A DNA stretch of 60,165 nt from Clostridia bacterium (GTDB lineage: Bacteria; Bacillota; Clostridia; Oscillospirales; CAG-272), in contig JAFQEJ010000020.1 of assembly GCA_017399105.1 (NCBI GenBank), forward strand, positions 1-60,165. Reading direction: 5' to 3'. Positions 33,406-41,419 of the stretch are shown piece after piece (position 1 is the stretch's first letter; every line of letters begins with the position of its first letter). The position numbers and the translations under genes were made by a program. The notes beneath the pieces were generated by a model. It was not told the origin of the DNA. It searched no databases and was given only the letters and a program-made list of their open reading frames with translations.

Positions 33406-34212
33406 ATGAAAAAAATCTTCTTAAGCTGTGATATTGAGGGTACCGCAGGTATCTGCGCCTGGGACGAGACCGAATGGGGTGACCCGAGAAATGAATATTT
33501 CCGTGCACAGATGTCGCGGGAGGCTTCCTCGGCATGTTTGGGCGCGCTGGATGCGGGAGCGGACGAAATCTTTGTAAAGGACGCTCACGACAGTGCACGC
33601 AATCTCGATCCCAAGCTGCTGCCCAAGGAAGCAAAGCTGCTCAGAGGATGGGCAGGCAACATGCTTTCAATGATGGCAGGCATTGACTCAATGCCCTTCG
33701 ATGCGGCAATGATGACCGGATACCATGCCTGTGCAGGCAATGACGGCAATCCTCTCTCTCATACCATGAGCTCCGGACGTATTGATCATGTAACCATCAA
33801 CGGCATACAGGCAAGCGAATTTATCATCAACGCATACACTGCTGCCTATTTCGGTGTTCCAACCTGCTTTGTTTCGGGTGATGCCGCCCTCTGCAGATCG
33901 GCAAAGAAGTTTATTCCCGCGATCACTACGGTGGAGACCAACGAGGGTATCGGAAGCGCTGTGGTATCGATTCATCCCGATCTTGCCTGCGAGAGAGTCA
34001 GAGAGGGAGTAAAAACTGCGCTGTCGGGAGATCTTTCGCTCTGCATGCCCGAGAAGCCCGAGATATATAAAATTGAAATCGGCTACCGCAAGCATCAGGA
34101 GGCACATGCGAAATCCTTCTATCCGGGGGCTGTGGCAAAGGGCTCCTGTGCACTGACCTTTGAGCATACCGATTATCTGGAGTGCCTGAGATTATTCCAT
34201 TTTGTGCTGTAA
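33406..34212 (+). CDS. M55 family D-aminopeptidase (DppA-like)
   Basis: The 268-residue product matches family M55, zinc D-aminopeptidases such as DppA that release D-amino acids from short peptides. Metal and catalytic motifs are FLSCDIEGTAGI (Asp8 and Glu10), FVKDAHDSARN, MMTGYHACAG and FVSGDAALC with VETNEGIGSAV. The length is normal. There is no signal peptide. A GAGG site is eight bases before the ATG. It lies in the sporulation neighbourhood but has an ordinary sigma-A promoter, so it may serve peptidoglycan peptide recycling. Confidence 0.93.
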   Translation: MKKIFLSCDIEGTAGICAWDETEWGDPRNEYFRAQMSREASSACLGALDAGADEIFVKDAHDSARNLDPKLLPKEAKLLRGWAGNMLSMMAGIDSMPFDAAMMTGYHACAGNDGNPLSHTMSSGRIDHVTINGIQASEFIINAYTAAYFGVPTCFVSGDAALCRSAKKFIPAITTVETNEGIGSAVVSIHPDLACERVREGVKTALSGDLSLCMPEKPEIYKIEIGYRKHQEAHAKSFYPGAVAKGSCALTFEHTDYLECLRLFHFVL

Positions 34213-34238
34213 TATACATGAGAATAAAATAGAAAACA

Positions 34239-34277
34239 CCGCACACAATACCCTTGAGGCTGTGTGCGGCTTTTCTT
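34239..34277. terminator. Bidirectional terminator between the M55 gene and the Asn/Gln-rich gene
   Basis: CCGCACACA pairs with TGTGTGCGG around a 13-base loop, followed by CTTTTCTTT on plus and by TGTTTTCTATTTTATT on minus. Confidence 0.85.
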
Positions 34278-34286
34278 TGGAGGAGT

Positions 34287-34439
34287 TTAGAAGTTTTCGT
34301 TATTCTCGTTCTTCTGATTCTTGGAATTCTGATTGTTCTGAGAATTCTTGGAGTTCTTGGAGTTCTGATTATTCTGATTGTTCTGGTTATTGTTCTGAGC
34401 GTTGTTCTGGTTCTTCTGATTCTTCTGGTTCTTGTCCAT
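34287..34439 (-). CDS. Small Asn/Gln-rich protein, possible spore (SASP-like) protein
   Basis: This 50-codon gene has a strong AAAGGAGA site six or so bases before its ATG. The product begins MDKNQKNQKNQNNAQNNNQ and ends NQKNENNENF. More than half of the residues are Asn or Gln, with Lys and Ser making up most of the rest, and there is no hydrophobic core. The composition recalls gamma-type small acid-soluble spore proteins, which are short, Asn/Gln-rich and hydrophilic, although no SspE repeat motif was recognised. A sigma-G-like promoter lies upstream and a terminator downstream. The opposite strand shows an apparent Leu/Val-rich frame that is only its shadow. Confidence 0.7.
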   Translation of the reverse strand: MDKNQKNQKNQNNAQNNNQNNQNNQNSKNSKNSQNNQNSKNQKNENNENF

Positions 34440-34495
34440 TTCGATCTCCTTTGCCCTGACGGCAGATTTTTAATGAGCTATCATAAACCTTGGGG

Positions 34496-34524
34496 TTTAC
34501 AAAAACAGTATGTTCTGCTATAAT
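34496..34524 (+). promoter_or_regulatory. Sigma-A promoter of manA
   Basis: TTTACA (34496-34501) and TATAAT (34519-34524) are 17 bases apart, 41 bases before the start codon. It overlaps a sigma-G-like promoter on the other strand. Confidence 0.75.
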
Positions 34525-34535
34525 AAAATATATTC
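34506..34535 (-). promoter_or_regulatory. Sigma-G-like promoter of the Asn/Gln-rich gene
   Basis: On the minus strand GAATA (34535-34531) and CATACTG (34512-34506) are 18 bases apart. The sigma-G consensus is GMATR then CATNHTA with 17-18 bases between; only the last -10 base differs. The start codon is about 67 bases downstream. Confidence 0.55.
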
Positions 34536-34565
34536 AAATTTACGATCAATACGAGGTGACAAAAT

Positions 34566-35480
34566 ATGGCATACAAGAAATATCCTCTTTTATTAAAGCC
34601 GGTCTGCAAGGAGATTATCTGGGGCGGAGACCGTCTCAAGAAGCATTACAACAAGGTCTGCGATCTTGCCAAGCTTGCCGAGACCTGGGAGCTGACAACC
34701 CGCGGAGATGGCATGAGTGTGATTGCCAACGGTGAATGCGAGGGCATGACGTTGGGTGATTATCTCGGCGGTGAGGTTTGTCCGCTGCTGATAAAATTCA
34801 TCGATGCCCGCGATGACCTCTCCATTCAGGTTCATCCTGCCGATGAATATGCGCTCGCCAACGAAGGCGAATTCGGCAAGACCGAGATGTGGTATATCGT
34901 GGAGGCTGACGAGGGTGCCCGCATTGTTTACGGAACCAAGCGTGCTTTTACCCGCGAGGAATTTGTGGCAGCTGTAGAGGCAGGAACGCTGGAGGAGCTG
35001 ATGAATTATACTCCTGTCAAGGCAGGTGATATTTTCTTCATTCCTTCGGGACTGGTACACGCCATCGGAAGCGGATGTCTGATTGCAGAGATTCAGCAGA
35101 ACTCCAACATCACCTACCGCGTTTACGATTACAACAGACGTCAGCCCGACGGAAGTTTACGTCAGCTTCATGTGGAGAAGGCGCTGGATGTCATCCGCCA
35201 CTTTACCGAGGATGATATTGAGGCTATCCGCTACGAAAAGGGACGCCCTGAAGGTGCTGTCGCAAGCTGCAAATACTTCACGGTCAGCAAATTCAAGGGG
35301 GACGCTGAGATTGATGTCTGCTGTGACTTTGCTCATCTGCTCTGCCTTGGCGGTACAGGAAGCATCACAGGCGGAAATGTAACGGTTGAGATTGCCAAGG
35401 GCGACAGCATTTATCTGCCCGCCGGCATCGGAAAGGTTTCGGTTAAGGGAGACGCAGAGCTGATTCTCTCCCGTGCGTGA
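34566..35480 (+). CDS. manA: Class I mannose-6-phosphate isomerase
   Basis: ManA interconverts mannose 6-phosphate and fructose 6-phosphate. The 304-residue product has LKPVCKEIIWGGDRL, AETWELT, PLLIKFIDARDDLSIQVHPADEYA (zinc-binding Gln and His), GKTEMWYIVEADEGA, and FFIPSGLVHAIGSGCLIAEIQQNSNITYRVYDYNR with the catalytic Arg. It is the short type of Firmicutes. A GAGGTG site is eight bases before the ATG. The following GH36-like gene begins ten bases after the stop, which links the enzyme to glycan breakdown. Confidence 0.95.
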   Translation: MAYKKYPLLLKPVCKEIIWGGDRLKKHYNKVCDLAKLAETWELTTRGDGMSVIANGECEGMTLGDYLGGEVCPLLIKFIDARDDLSIQVHPADEYALANEGEFGKTEMWYIVEADEGARIVYGTKRAFTREEFVAAVEAGTLEELMNYTPVKAGDIFFIPSGLVHAIGSGCLIAEIQQNSNITYRVYDYNRRQPDGSLRQLHVEKALDVIRHFTEDDIEAIRYEKGRPEGAVASCKYFTVSKFKGDAEIDVCCDFAHLLCLGGTGSITGGNVTVEIAKGDSIYLPAGIGKVSVKGDAELILSRA

Positions 35481-35490
35481 GGTTAATCAA

Positions 35491-37419
35491 ATGAAGATTG
35501 TTGATATTATCGCACCGGCAGGCGGCGGTGTGGTACGCGATTACACACAGAACGGTGTCACAGTTTATGAAGTCAATGCAGCATCAAATGAAGGATTCTC
35601 CCCTGATGCAGCGGTGAAGGTCAAGCTGGAGCTCGGTGAGATCTCGAGATTTACCGCCATCACCCTCTACTCTCCCTTCTGGTGCCGTCCCACATTCGGT
35701 GCTTCGGCAGGTGACATTCCCGAGAAGACACAGGGATTATTTTATCTGAAAAACGACGGTGTCTGCGGATTTATCCTACCGCTCTGCGACGGCGATTATG
35801 TCACCTCGCTTGAAGGCTGCGGAGAGTATGCAGCGGCGGTGGTAAGCTCCAACATCAGCGGGCTCACCGAATGCAGTGCGAAAGTTCTGATTGCTGCCGA
35901 GGGAGAAGATCCCTATGCGCTGGCAAGAGCATGCACAAAAGAAGCGGCAAATCTGCTCGGACAGGGTTTACAGCTTCGTGAGGAGCGAAACTATCCTGAG
36001 ATATTCGAGTATCTCGGCTGGTGTTCCTGGGACGCGATGGAGATCTGGGTCAATGAGGAGGAGCTGCTTCAAAAGTGCGAAGAACTGCGTGAGCGGAAAA
36101 TCCCCGTCAGATGGGCAATTCTCGATGACATGTGGGCAGAGGTGGACTGGGAGAAAAAGCTCCCCCGCTTTACAGATCATTCGATCTCCTTTGGTGTAAT
36201 GCACCGATCGACTATGCAGGATTATGAAGCAGATCCCGAGCATTTCCCTCACGGACTTGCAGGATGCATCGAAAAAATGAAAGAATACGGATTGAAGATC
36301 GGACTCTGGCATCCTACCTGCGGCTATTGGGTCGGCCTTACCCCCGGCGGCAAGGCTGCGTCTAAGCTGTCCGGCGGCATTATGGAGGCAAACGGACGGA
36401 TTCTCCCCGATCTCTCGGACGAAGCACGTGCTTTCTGTTATTATGACACCATGCATTCCTTCTTTGAGGAGTGCGGCGCAGACTTTTTGAAGGTGGACAA
36501 TCAATCCTTCCTGCGAAAAGCTTACCGTGAGGCATTGCCCCTCGGATCTGCCGCCCGTACGCTGCACAAAGCGGTGGAGGCAAGTATTGAACGTCACTTC
36601 GGCGGTGCGCTCATCAACTGCATGGGCATGGCAAGCGAGAATATGTTCAGCCGCAGAACCTCTGCTGTCAGCCGCTGTTCGGATGATTTCAAGCCGGAAA
36701 ACAGAGAATGGTTTGCCCATCATATCATGCAGTGTGCCTACAATGGTCTGCTGCAGGGACAGTATTGTGTCAACGACTGGGATATGTGGTGGAGCGATGA
36801 TGCACAGGCAGGCAAGAACAGTCTGCTCCGTGCCATCAGCGGCGGTCCCATCTATGTGAGCGACCGGCTTGAGCGCAGTATCCCATCGGTATTTGAGCCG
36901 CTCTGCCACTCTGACGGCAGAATTCTGCGCTGTGACCGATCGGCAATTCCCTCCCCCGACTGCATCTTCCGCGATCCGTCAAAGGAAAAGCTCCCCATGA
37001 AGGTGGTCAACACGGCGGGAGGCACAGGCTACATTGCAGCATTCAATCTGCACACCGACCGAAGCGCGGTAAGCGGCAGTATTTCATCCGCCGATATTCC
37101 GTGGCTTGAGGGAGACAGATTTCTCCTGCGTGAGCACTTCAGCGGTGACTGGCAGGTAATCGAGGCGGGCGAAGCTGTGAACTTTACGCTGACCGATGCC
37201 GATGACTATAGACTCTGGTCGCTGACCCCCATCGTGGATGGCATTGCGGTGATCGGTGATGTGACAAAGTTCATCTCCAACCGTGCGGTCTGCGGTATCT
37301 CGTACGAGGGCAGTGCGCTGAAGCTTACGCTCTACGAGGATGCGGAAATTATAATTTTCCGCGAGTGTGACGGCGACATTATCAAGGTAAAATCGGAGAA
37401 TAAAACAATTCTTCTGTAA
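35491..37419 (+). CDS. GH36-like enzyme of the raffinose synthase (Sip1) type
   Basis: The product of about 642 residues resembles alkaline alpha-galactosidases and raffinose synthases. EIFEYLGWCSWDAMEIWVNEEEL and VRWAILDDMWAEVDW belong to the barrel. GADFLKVDNQSFLRKA carries the expected nucleophile Asp in KVD, and GQYCVNDWDMWWSDD carries the acid/base Asp. The N-terminal part has the usual beta-sandwich look. There is no signal peptide. An in-frame start at 35473 overlaps manA, but the ATG at 35491 has GAGG at eight bases and is chosen. It forms an operon with manA and ends at a strong terminator. Confidence 0.85.
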   Translation: MKIVDIIAPAGGGVVRDYTQNGVTVYEVNAASNEGFSPDAAVKVKLELGEISRFTAITLYSPFWCRPTFGASAGDIPEKTQGLFYLKNDGVCGFILPLCDGDYVTSLEGCGEYAAAVVSSNISGLTECSAKVLIAAEGEDPYALARACTKEAANLLGQGLQLREERNYPEIFEYLGWCSWDAMEIWVNEEELLQKCEELRERKIPVRWAILDDMWAEVDWEKKLPRFTDHSISFGVMHRSTMQDYEADPEHFPHGLAGCIEKMKEYGLKIGLWHPTCGYWVGLTPGGKAASKLSGGIMEANGRILPDLSDEARAFCYYDTMHSFFEECGADFLKVDNQSFLRKAYREALPLGSAARTLHKAVEASIERHFGGALINCMGMASENMFSRRTSAVSRCSDDFKPENREWFAHHIMQCAYNGLLQGQYCVNDWDMWWSDDAQAGKNSLLRAISGGPIYVSDRLERSIPSVFEPLCHSDGRILRCDRSAIPSPDCIFRDPSKEKLPMKVVNTAGGTGYIAAFNLHTDRSAVSGSISSADIPWLEGDRFLLREHFSGDWQVIEAGEAVNFTLTDADDYRLWSLTPIVDGIAVIGDVTKFISNRAVCGISYEGSALKLTLYEDAEIIIFRECDGDIIKVKSENKTILL

Positions 37420-37423
37420 ATAA

Positions 37424-37464
37424 AAAAAGTGCTGACATTTCGGAGCAATGTGTCAGCACTTTCT
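37424..37464. terminator. Bidirectional terminator between the GH36-like gene and nfnB
   Basis: AAAGTGCTGACA pairs with TGTCAGCACTTT through 12 bp with a small internal bulge, followed by CTTCTTC on plus and a T run on minus. Confidence 0.8.
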
Positions 37465-37467
37465 TCT

Positions 37468-38862
37468 TCATTTCTTGTTTTTGATATAATGATCGATCGC
37501 TTTCGCGGCATCCTTGCCGGCGCCCATGGCGAGGATAACAGTGGCGGCACCGGTAACTGCATCACCGCCGGCATAGACGCCCTCGCGAGTTGTGGTAACG
37601 CCGTCTTCCATAGTGACAAGACAGCCTTTACGGTTGGTATTAAGACCGGGAGTTGTCATACGGATAAGGGGATTAGGACTTGTGCCGACTGCCATGATGA
37701 CGGTATCGACCTCAAGATCAAATTCGGAGCCTGCGATTTCAATGGCTCGTCTTCTGCCCGAAGCATCCGGTTCGTCCAGCTCCATTTTCATGCAGGTAAT
37801 CGAGGTAACATTTCCCTTATCATCTGCATTGATACGCGTGGGATTGGTGAGCACATCGAAGGAGATGCCCTCTTCCTTAGCGTGGTGAACTTCTTCTCTG
37901 CGGGCGGGCATTTCAGCCTCGCTGCGGCGGTAGATGATGTGCACATCGGCGCCCAATCGCTTTGCACAGCGGGCGGCATCCATTGCGACATTTCCTCCGC
38001 CGACGACTGCGGTACGGTGGGATCTGCGGACAGGGGTATTATAGTCCTCGCGGTATGCCTTCATCAGATTGATACGGGTGAGGAATTCATTTGCCGAGTA
38101 AACGCCGTTGGCATTTTCGCCCGGAATACCGAGAAATCCCGGAAGTCCGGCGCCGCTGCCGATAAAAACTGCCTCATAGCCCTGCTCGAACAGGTCATCG
38201 ACGGTGAGTATGCGACCGATAACCATGTCGCACTCAATTTTTACGCCCAGTTCCTTCAGCGCGTTAACTTCAGCGGCGACGATATCCTTTGGCAGTCTGA
38301 ATTCGGGGATGCCGTAGACCAGAACGCCGCCTGCTGTATGAAGAGCTTCAAAAACGGTGACATCATAGCCCAGCTTTGCAAGATCGCCCGCACAGGTCAG
38401 ACCCGAGGGACCGCTGCCGACAACCGCAATTTTAATGCCGTTTGATGCGGGAAGATCGCTCTTCTTCAATTCATCCGCATGGGATGCGGCATAATCGGCA
38501 CAAAAGCGCTCCAGTCTGCCGATGCCTACCGGTTCACCTTTGATGCCGCGGACACATTTACCCTCGCACTGGTTCTCCTGCGGGCAGACTCTGCCGCAGA
38601 CTGCGGGAAGCGAATTGGTTTCCTTGATAATACGATATGCCTTAATGAAGTTACCCGCCGAAACCTCAGCGATAAATTCGGGGATTTTGACGCCAACAGG
38701 ACAACCTGCCACACAAGGCTTATGCTTACAGTTCAGACAGCGCGAAGCTTCATTCAGTGCATCTGCTTCGCTGTAGCCGCAGGCAACCTCATGCCAGCTT
38801 TTATTTCGTACCTCGGGAGCTACCTCGGGCATGGGGGTTTTATATTTCTGCATATTTGCCAT
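37468..38862 (-). CDS. nfnB: NADPH-dependent glutamate synthase-like flavoprotein, NfnB-type subunit
   Basis: The 464-residue product has an N-terminal iron-sulfur region with CLNCKHKPCVAGCPVG and CGRVCPQENQCEGKCVRG, which can bind two [4Fe-4S] clusters. A FAD site (KIAVVGSGPSGLTCAGDLAKLGYDVTVFEA) and an NADPH site (VVGGGNVAMDAARCAKRLG) follow. It resembles the small subunit of glutamate synthase, but with its partner upstream it fits NfnAB, the bifurcating transhydrogenase that couples NADH and reduced ferredoxin to NADP. Databases often call such genes gltA or sudA. The partner gene ends 31 bases upstream. Confidence 0.9.
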   Translation of the reverse strand: MANMQKYKTPMPEVAPEVRNKSWHEVACGYSEADALNEASRCLNCKHKPCVAGCPVGVKIPEFIAEVSAGNFIKAYRIIKETNSLPAVCGRVCPQENQCEGKCVRGIKGEPVGIGRLERFCADYAASHADELKKSDLPASNGIKIAVVGSGPSGLTCAGDLAKLGYDVTVFEALHTAGGVLVYGIPEFRLPKDIVAAEVNALKELGVKIECDMVIGRILTVDDLFEQGYEAVFIGSGAGLPGFLGIPGENANGVYSANEFLTRINLMKAYREDYNTPVRRSHRTAVVGGGNVAMDAARCAKRLGADVHIIYRRSEAEMPARREEVHHAKEEGISFDVLTNPTRINADDKGNVTSITCMKMELDEPDASGRRRAIEIAGSEFDLEVDTVIMAVGTSPNPLIRMTTPGLNTNRKGCLVTMEDGVTTTREGVYAGGDAVTGAATVILAMGAGKDAAKAIDHYIKNKK

Positions 38863-38892
38863 TGATCTTCAACTCTTTTCTTGGAGATAGGC

Positions 38893-39726
38893 TCAGTGCT
38901 TCAAAAGATTGCAATGAGCTTCGCGCATGTGCGATTCATCATCACGATACATATTATTACGGCGGATCAGTTCATCGAAATCCACCTGATGACCGTCAAA
39001 ATCGGGGCCGTCCACACAGGCGAATCTGGTTTTACCGTCAACTGTAAGACGACAGCCTCCGCACATACCGGTACCATCGATCATAATGGGATTCATGCTG
39101 ACGATGGTCTTGATGCCGTATTCTGCAGTGAGCGCACAGACAAATTTCATCATGATGGGAGGTCCGATGGAAATAACAAGATCGTAGCCGGCACCACCCT
39201 CGATCTCAGCCTTCAGTGCATCGGTAACAAGTCCTTTATTGCCATTTGAGCCGTCGTCTGTGACAATGACCGTTTTGTCGCCGCAGGCTCTCATCTCATC
39301 CTCAAGGATAATCAGCGACTCATTGCGGAAGCCTGCGATGATGTCCACCGCACAGCCATGCTCATGGAGATATTTTGCCTGCGGATAGGCAATGGCACAG
39401 CCGAGTCCTCCGCCGATGACAGCCGCACGCTTATATCCGTCAAGCTCAGAGGGTCTGCCCAGCGGCCCTGCAAAATCGAGCAGATATTCTCCTGCTTCAA
39501 GCGAAGCGATATCCATGGTGGAGGCTCCCACCGCCTGGAAGATCACCGAAACCGCGCCTTCGGCGGCATTGTATTCGGCGATGGTGAGGGGAACACGCTC
39601 GGAGGTTTCGATGGCGCGTATGATAACAAACTGACCGGGCTTTGCCTTGGCAGCCACAAGAGGTGCCTCCACCTTCATATATACAACCGATTCGTTCAGG
39701 TCCTTTTTTTCGAGAATTTTAAACAT
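38893..39726 (-). CDS. nfnA: Sulfide/dihydroorotate dehydrogenase-like FAD/NAD-binding protein, NfnA-type subunit
   Basis: The 277-residue product belongs to the ferredoxin-NADP reductase superfamily. The FAD-binding part has GQFVIIRAIETSERVPLTIAEY; the NAD-binding part has AAVIGGGLGCAIAYPQAKYL. A C-terminal Cys cluster (DGTGMCGGCRLTVDGKTRFACVDGPDFDGHQVDFDELI) holds a [2Fe-2S] centre. Paired with the gene behind it, this is the NAD(H)-binding subunit of a NfnAB-type complex. It has a consensus sigma-A promoter and is the first gene of a two-gene operon. Confidence 0.9.
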   Translation of the reverse strand: MFKILEKKDLNESVVYMKVEAPLVAAKAKPGQFVIIRAIETSERVPLTIAEYNAAEGAVSVIFQAVGASTMDIASLEAGEYLLDFAGPLGRPSELDGYKRAAVIGGGLGCAIAYPQAKYLHEHGCAVDIIAGFRNESLIILEDEMRACGDKTVIVTDDGSNGNKGLVTDALKAEIEGGAGYDLVISIGPPIMMKFVCALTAEYGIKTIVSMNPIMIDGTGMCGGCRLTVDGKTRFACVDGPDFDGHQVDFDELIRRNNMYRDDESHMREAHCNLLKH

Positions 39727-39770
39727 ATATTTTTCAGTCTCTTTTCACAGTAAAATGGAATCCACTTTAT

Positions 39771-39799
39771 ATTATACTAAATTGCCGATCTTTTTGCAA
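39771..39799 (-). promoter_or_regulatory. Sigma-A promoter of nfnAB
   Basis: On the minus strand TTGCAA (39799-39794) and TATAAT (39776-39771) are 17 bases apart. Confidence 0.8.
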
Positions 39800-39853
39800 T
39801 ATTCTTTTTTATGTGAAAGAATACGAAATTGTCATAAAAAATGTTAAAAACAT

Positions 39854-39882
39854 TTGACATACAGACAGTTTAATAGTATAAT
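39854..39882 (+). promoter_or_regulatory. Strong sigma-A promoter of the lipoprotein gene
   Basis: TTGACA (39854-39859) and TATAAT (39877-39882) are 17 bases apart. It leaves an untranslated leader of about 110 bases, in which only weak hairpins are seen, including CCGT/ACGG just before the start. Confidence 0.82.
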
Positions 39883-40002
39883 ATATAAGGTACGGACTTT
39901 TTTCGCCGTTATTCCTCTGTTCGGGGAACATTTTCGCGTTCTGTGCCGTCATATATGTACACTTTATTAAAAAATTAAGGAATCCGTCTGACGGATAATG
40001 TG

Positions 40003-40542
40003 ATGAACATGATGAAATTTACTAAAATTCTGACCTGTGCGCTCCTCGCTCTCTCACTCTTCTGCTGTTCAGCCTGCGGAGAGGATACAACGGGAGATCA
40101 ATCTTCTGACAGCAATTCCGACGGCAGCAAGCCTGTAAGTGCCGGAGATAAAACCGCACAAAAAACCGCAGAAGAATTCTTCGACGAATTCTTCACACTG
40201 CTCAATGACGGAAAATTCAGTGAATACACCGAATATTATGAGCTTTCCGCTGAGGAAAAGGCAGCGATGGCGGCAAATCTGGAGGCTGCAAAGTCAATCT
40301 TTGAGATTCACTACGATGTTGAATCTATCGAAGCGAAGGAAGCCGAGGATGTTATCCTTGCCGATGTGGTTTATGTACAGTCCACCCGTCTCATCGATTC
40401 AGGCGATATCAACATGATCCGCAGCCAGGTTTCTTATGCGCTCAAGCAGTATGACGGTGTCTGGAAAATCTCCACCTATATGACAGGTGAGTCTACACTG
40501 CTTGCCGAAGGTGATGCAAACGCCGAAACCTCAGCTGAGTAA
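40003..40542 (+). CDS. Lipoprotein with a small NTF2-like or DUF4878-like domain
   Basis: The product of about 179 residues has a lipoprotein signal ending LSLFCCSACGED. A Ser/Asp/Gly spacer follows, then a domain from about residue 50: TAQKTAEEFFDEFFTLLNDGKFSEYTEYYELS, ending VYVQSTRLID and WKISTYM. Such alpha+beta folds with a helix-rich start and a curved sheet are common in extracellular lipoproteins of Firmicutes, and no function is known. Several starts compete (GTG 40000, ATG 40003, 40009, 40012); GGAT six bases before 40003 favours that one. An RlmA-like gene follows by 45 bases. Confidence 0.65.
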   Translation: MNMMKFTKILTCALLALSLFCCSACGEDTTGDQSSDSNSDGSKPVSAGDKTAQKTAEEFFDEFFTLLNDGKFSEYTEYYELSAEEKAAMAANLEAAKSIFEIHYDVESIEAKEAEDVILADVVYVQSTRLIDSGDINMIRSQVSYALKQYDGVWKISTYMTGESTLLAEGDANAETSAE

Positions 40543-40587
40543 GCAACCGCCACAGTATGATCGAATAAACCGAAGGGAATTGATAGC

Positions 40588-41418
40588 TTGATCACGACCG
40601 TTTTCATTTGTCCGATCTGCAGCCTGCCGCTCACAACCGACGGCAGGCGTTGTTTTTGCGGCAGCGGACACAGCTTTGATATGGCATCCGAGGGCTATGT
40701 GAATCTCCTGCGTCCGGGAGAAGCCCGCGCCAAAATTCCGGGCGACAATAAAAAAATGGTAGCGGCAAGACGCAGCTTTTTTGAGGGCGGCTATTATGAA
40801 GTGCTGCGCGACAGGCTGATTAAACTGGCGGCTGCTGAGCTTCCCGAAGGCGCACAGCTTACGGTGGATGTAGGCTGCGGAGAAGGATATTATACAGGCG
40901 CACTTGCAGATGCGCTTGCACAAAAAGGCTGCCGCACAGTCGGCTTTGATGCATCCAAATTCGCAGTAAAGGCGGCGGCAAAACGGTATAAGAATGTATC
41001 CTTTGCGGCGGCACTCTGCGGAGCAATGCCCTTTGCCGAAGCGAGTGCCGATCTGATCACCAATGTCTTTGCACCGCTCGATCTTAACGAGCTTATGCGG
41101 ATTGCAAAAGACGGTGCTCCCTTTATCTATGCTGTCCCCACGCCGCGGCATCTCTTCGAGCTGAAGGAAGTGCTCTATGAAAAGCCCTACCTCAACAAGA
41201 GAGAAAACAGCGAATACGACGGTTTTGACTTCATACGCAGAGAGGAATGCTCGACGGTGATCAGGCTGAGATCCGGCGAGGATATTTCCAATCTCTTTGC
41301 CATGACACCCTACTACTGGCGCACACCGCGGGAGGCTGCAGAGCGGCTGTACAAGCTGAATGAGCTGACCGTGGAGATCGGATTTGATTTTTTAATCTAC
41401 CGCAGACGGGAGCGCTGA
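40588..41418 (+). CDS. RlmA-like 23S rRNA guanine-N1 methyltransferase
   Basis: The 276-residue product has an N-terminal zinc finger, FICPICSLPL with CFCGSGHSFD. Next comes EGYVNLLRPGEA, typical of the RlmA family. A SAM-binding fold has TVDVGCGEGYYTGALADAL and CRTVGFDASKFAVKAAAKRY, followed by LITNVFAPLDLNELMRIAKDGA. RlmA methylates G745 or G748 of 23S rRNA, and some relatives affect resistance to macrolides or tylosin. The start is TTG at 40588, preceded by GAAGGGA. The next gene begins two bases after the stop. Confidence 0.88.
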   Translation: MITTVFICPICSLPLTTDGRRCFCGSGHSFDMASEGYVNLLRPGEARAKIPGDNKKMVAARRSFFEGGYYEVLRDRLIKLAAAELPEGAQLTVDVGCGEGYYTGALADALAQKGCRTVGFDASKFAVKAAAKRYKNVSFAAALCGAMPFAEASADLITNVFAPLDLNELMRIAKDGAPFIYAVPTPRHLFELKEVLYEKPYLNKRENSEYDGFDFIRREECSTVIRLRSGEDISNLFAMTPYYWRTPREAAERLYKLNELTVEIGFDFLIYRRRER

Positions 41419-41419
41419 T

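Noticed and set aside
34254..34523. Plus-strand frame coding a Leu/Val/Ile-rich hydrophobic protein
   Set aside because: It is the mirror of the Asn/Gln-rich minus-strand gene (AAC/CAG codons read as GTT/CTG). It has no ribosome site and crosses the terminator and manA promoter region.
39883..40002. Riboswitch in the 110-base leader of the lipoprotein gene
   Set aside because: Only short weak hairpins and no known aptamer landmarks were found.
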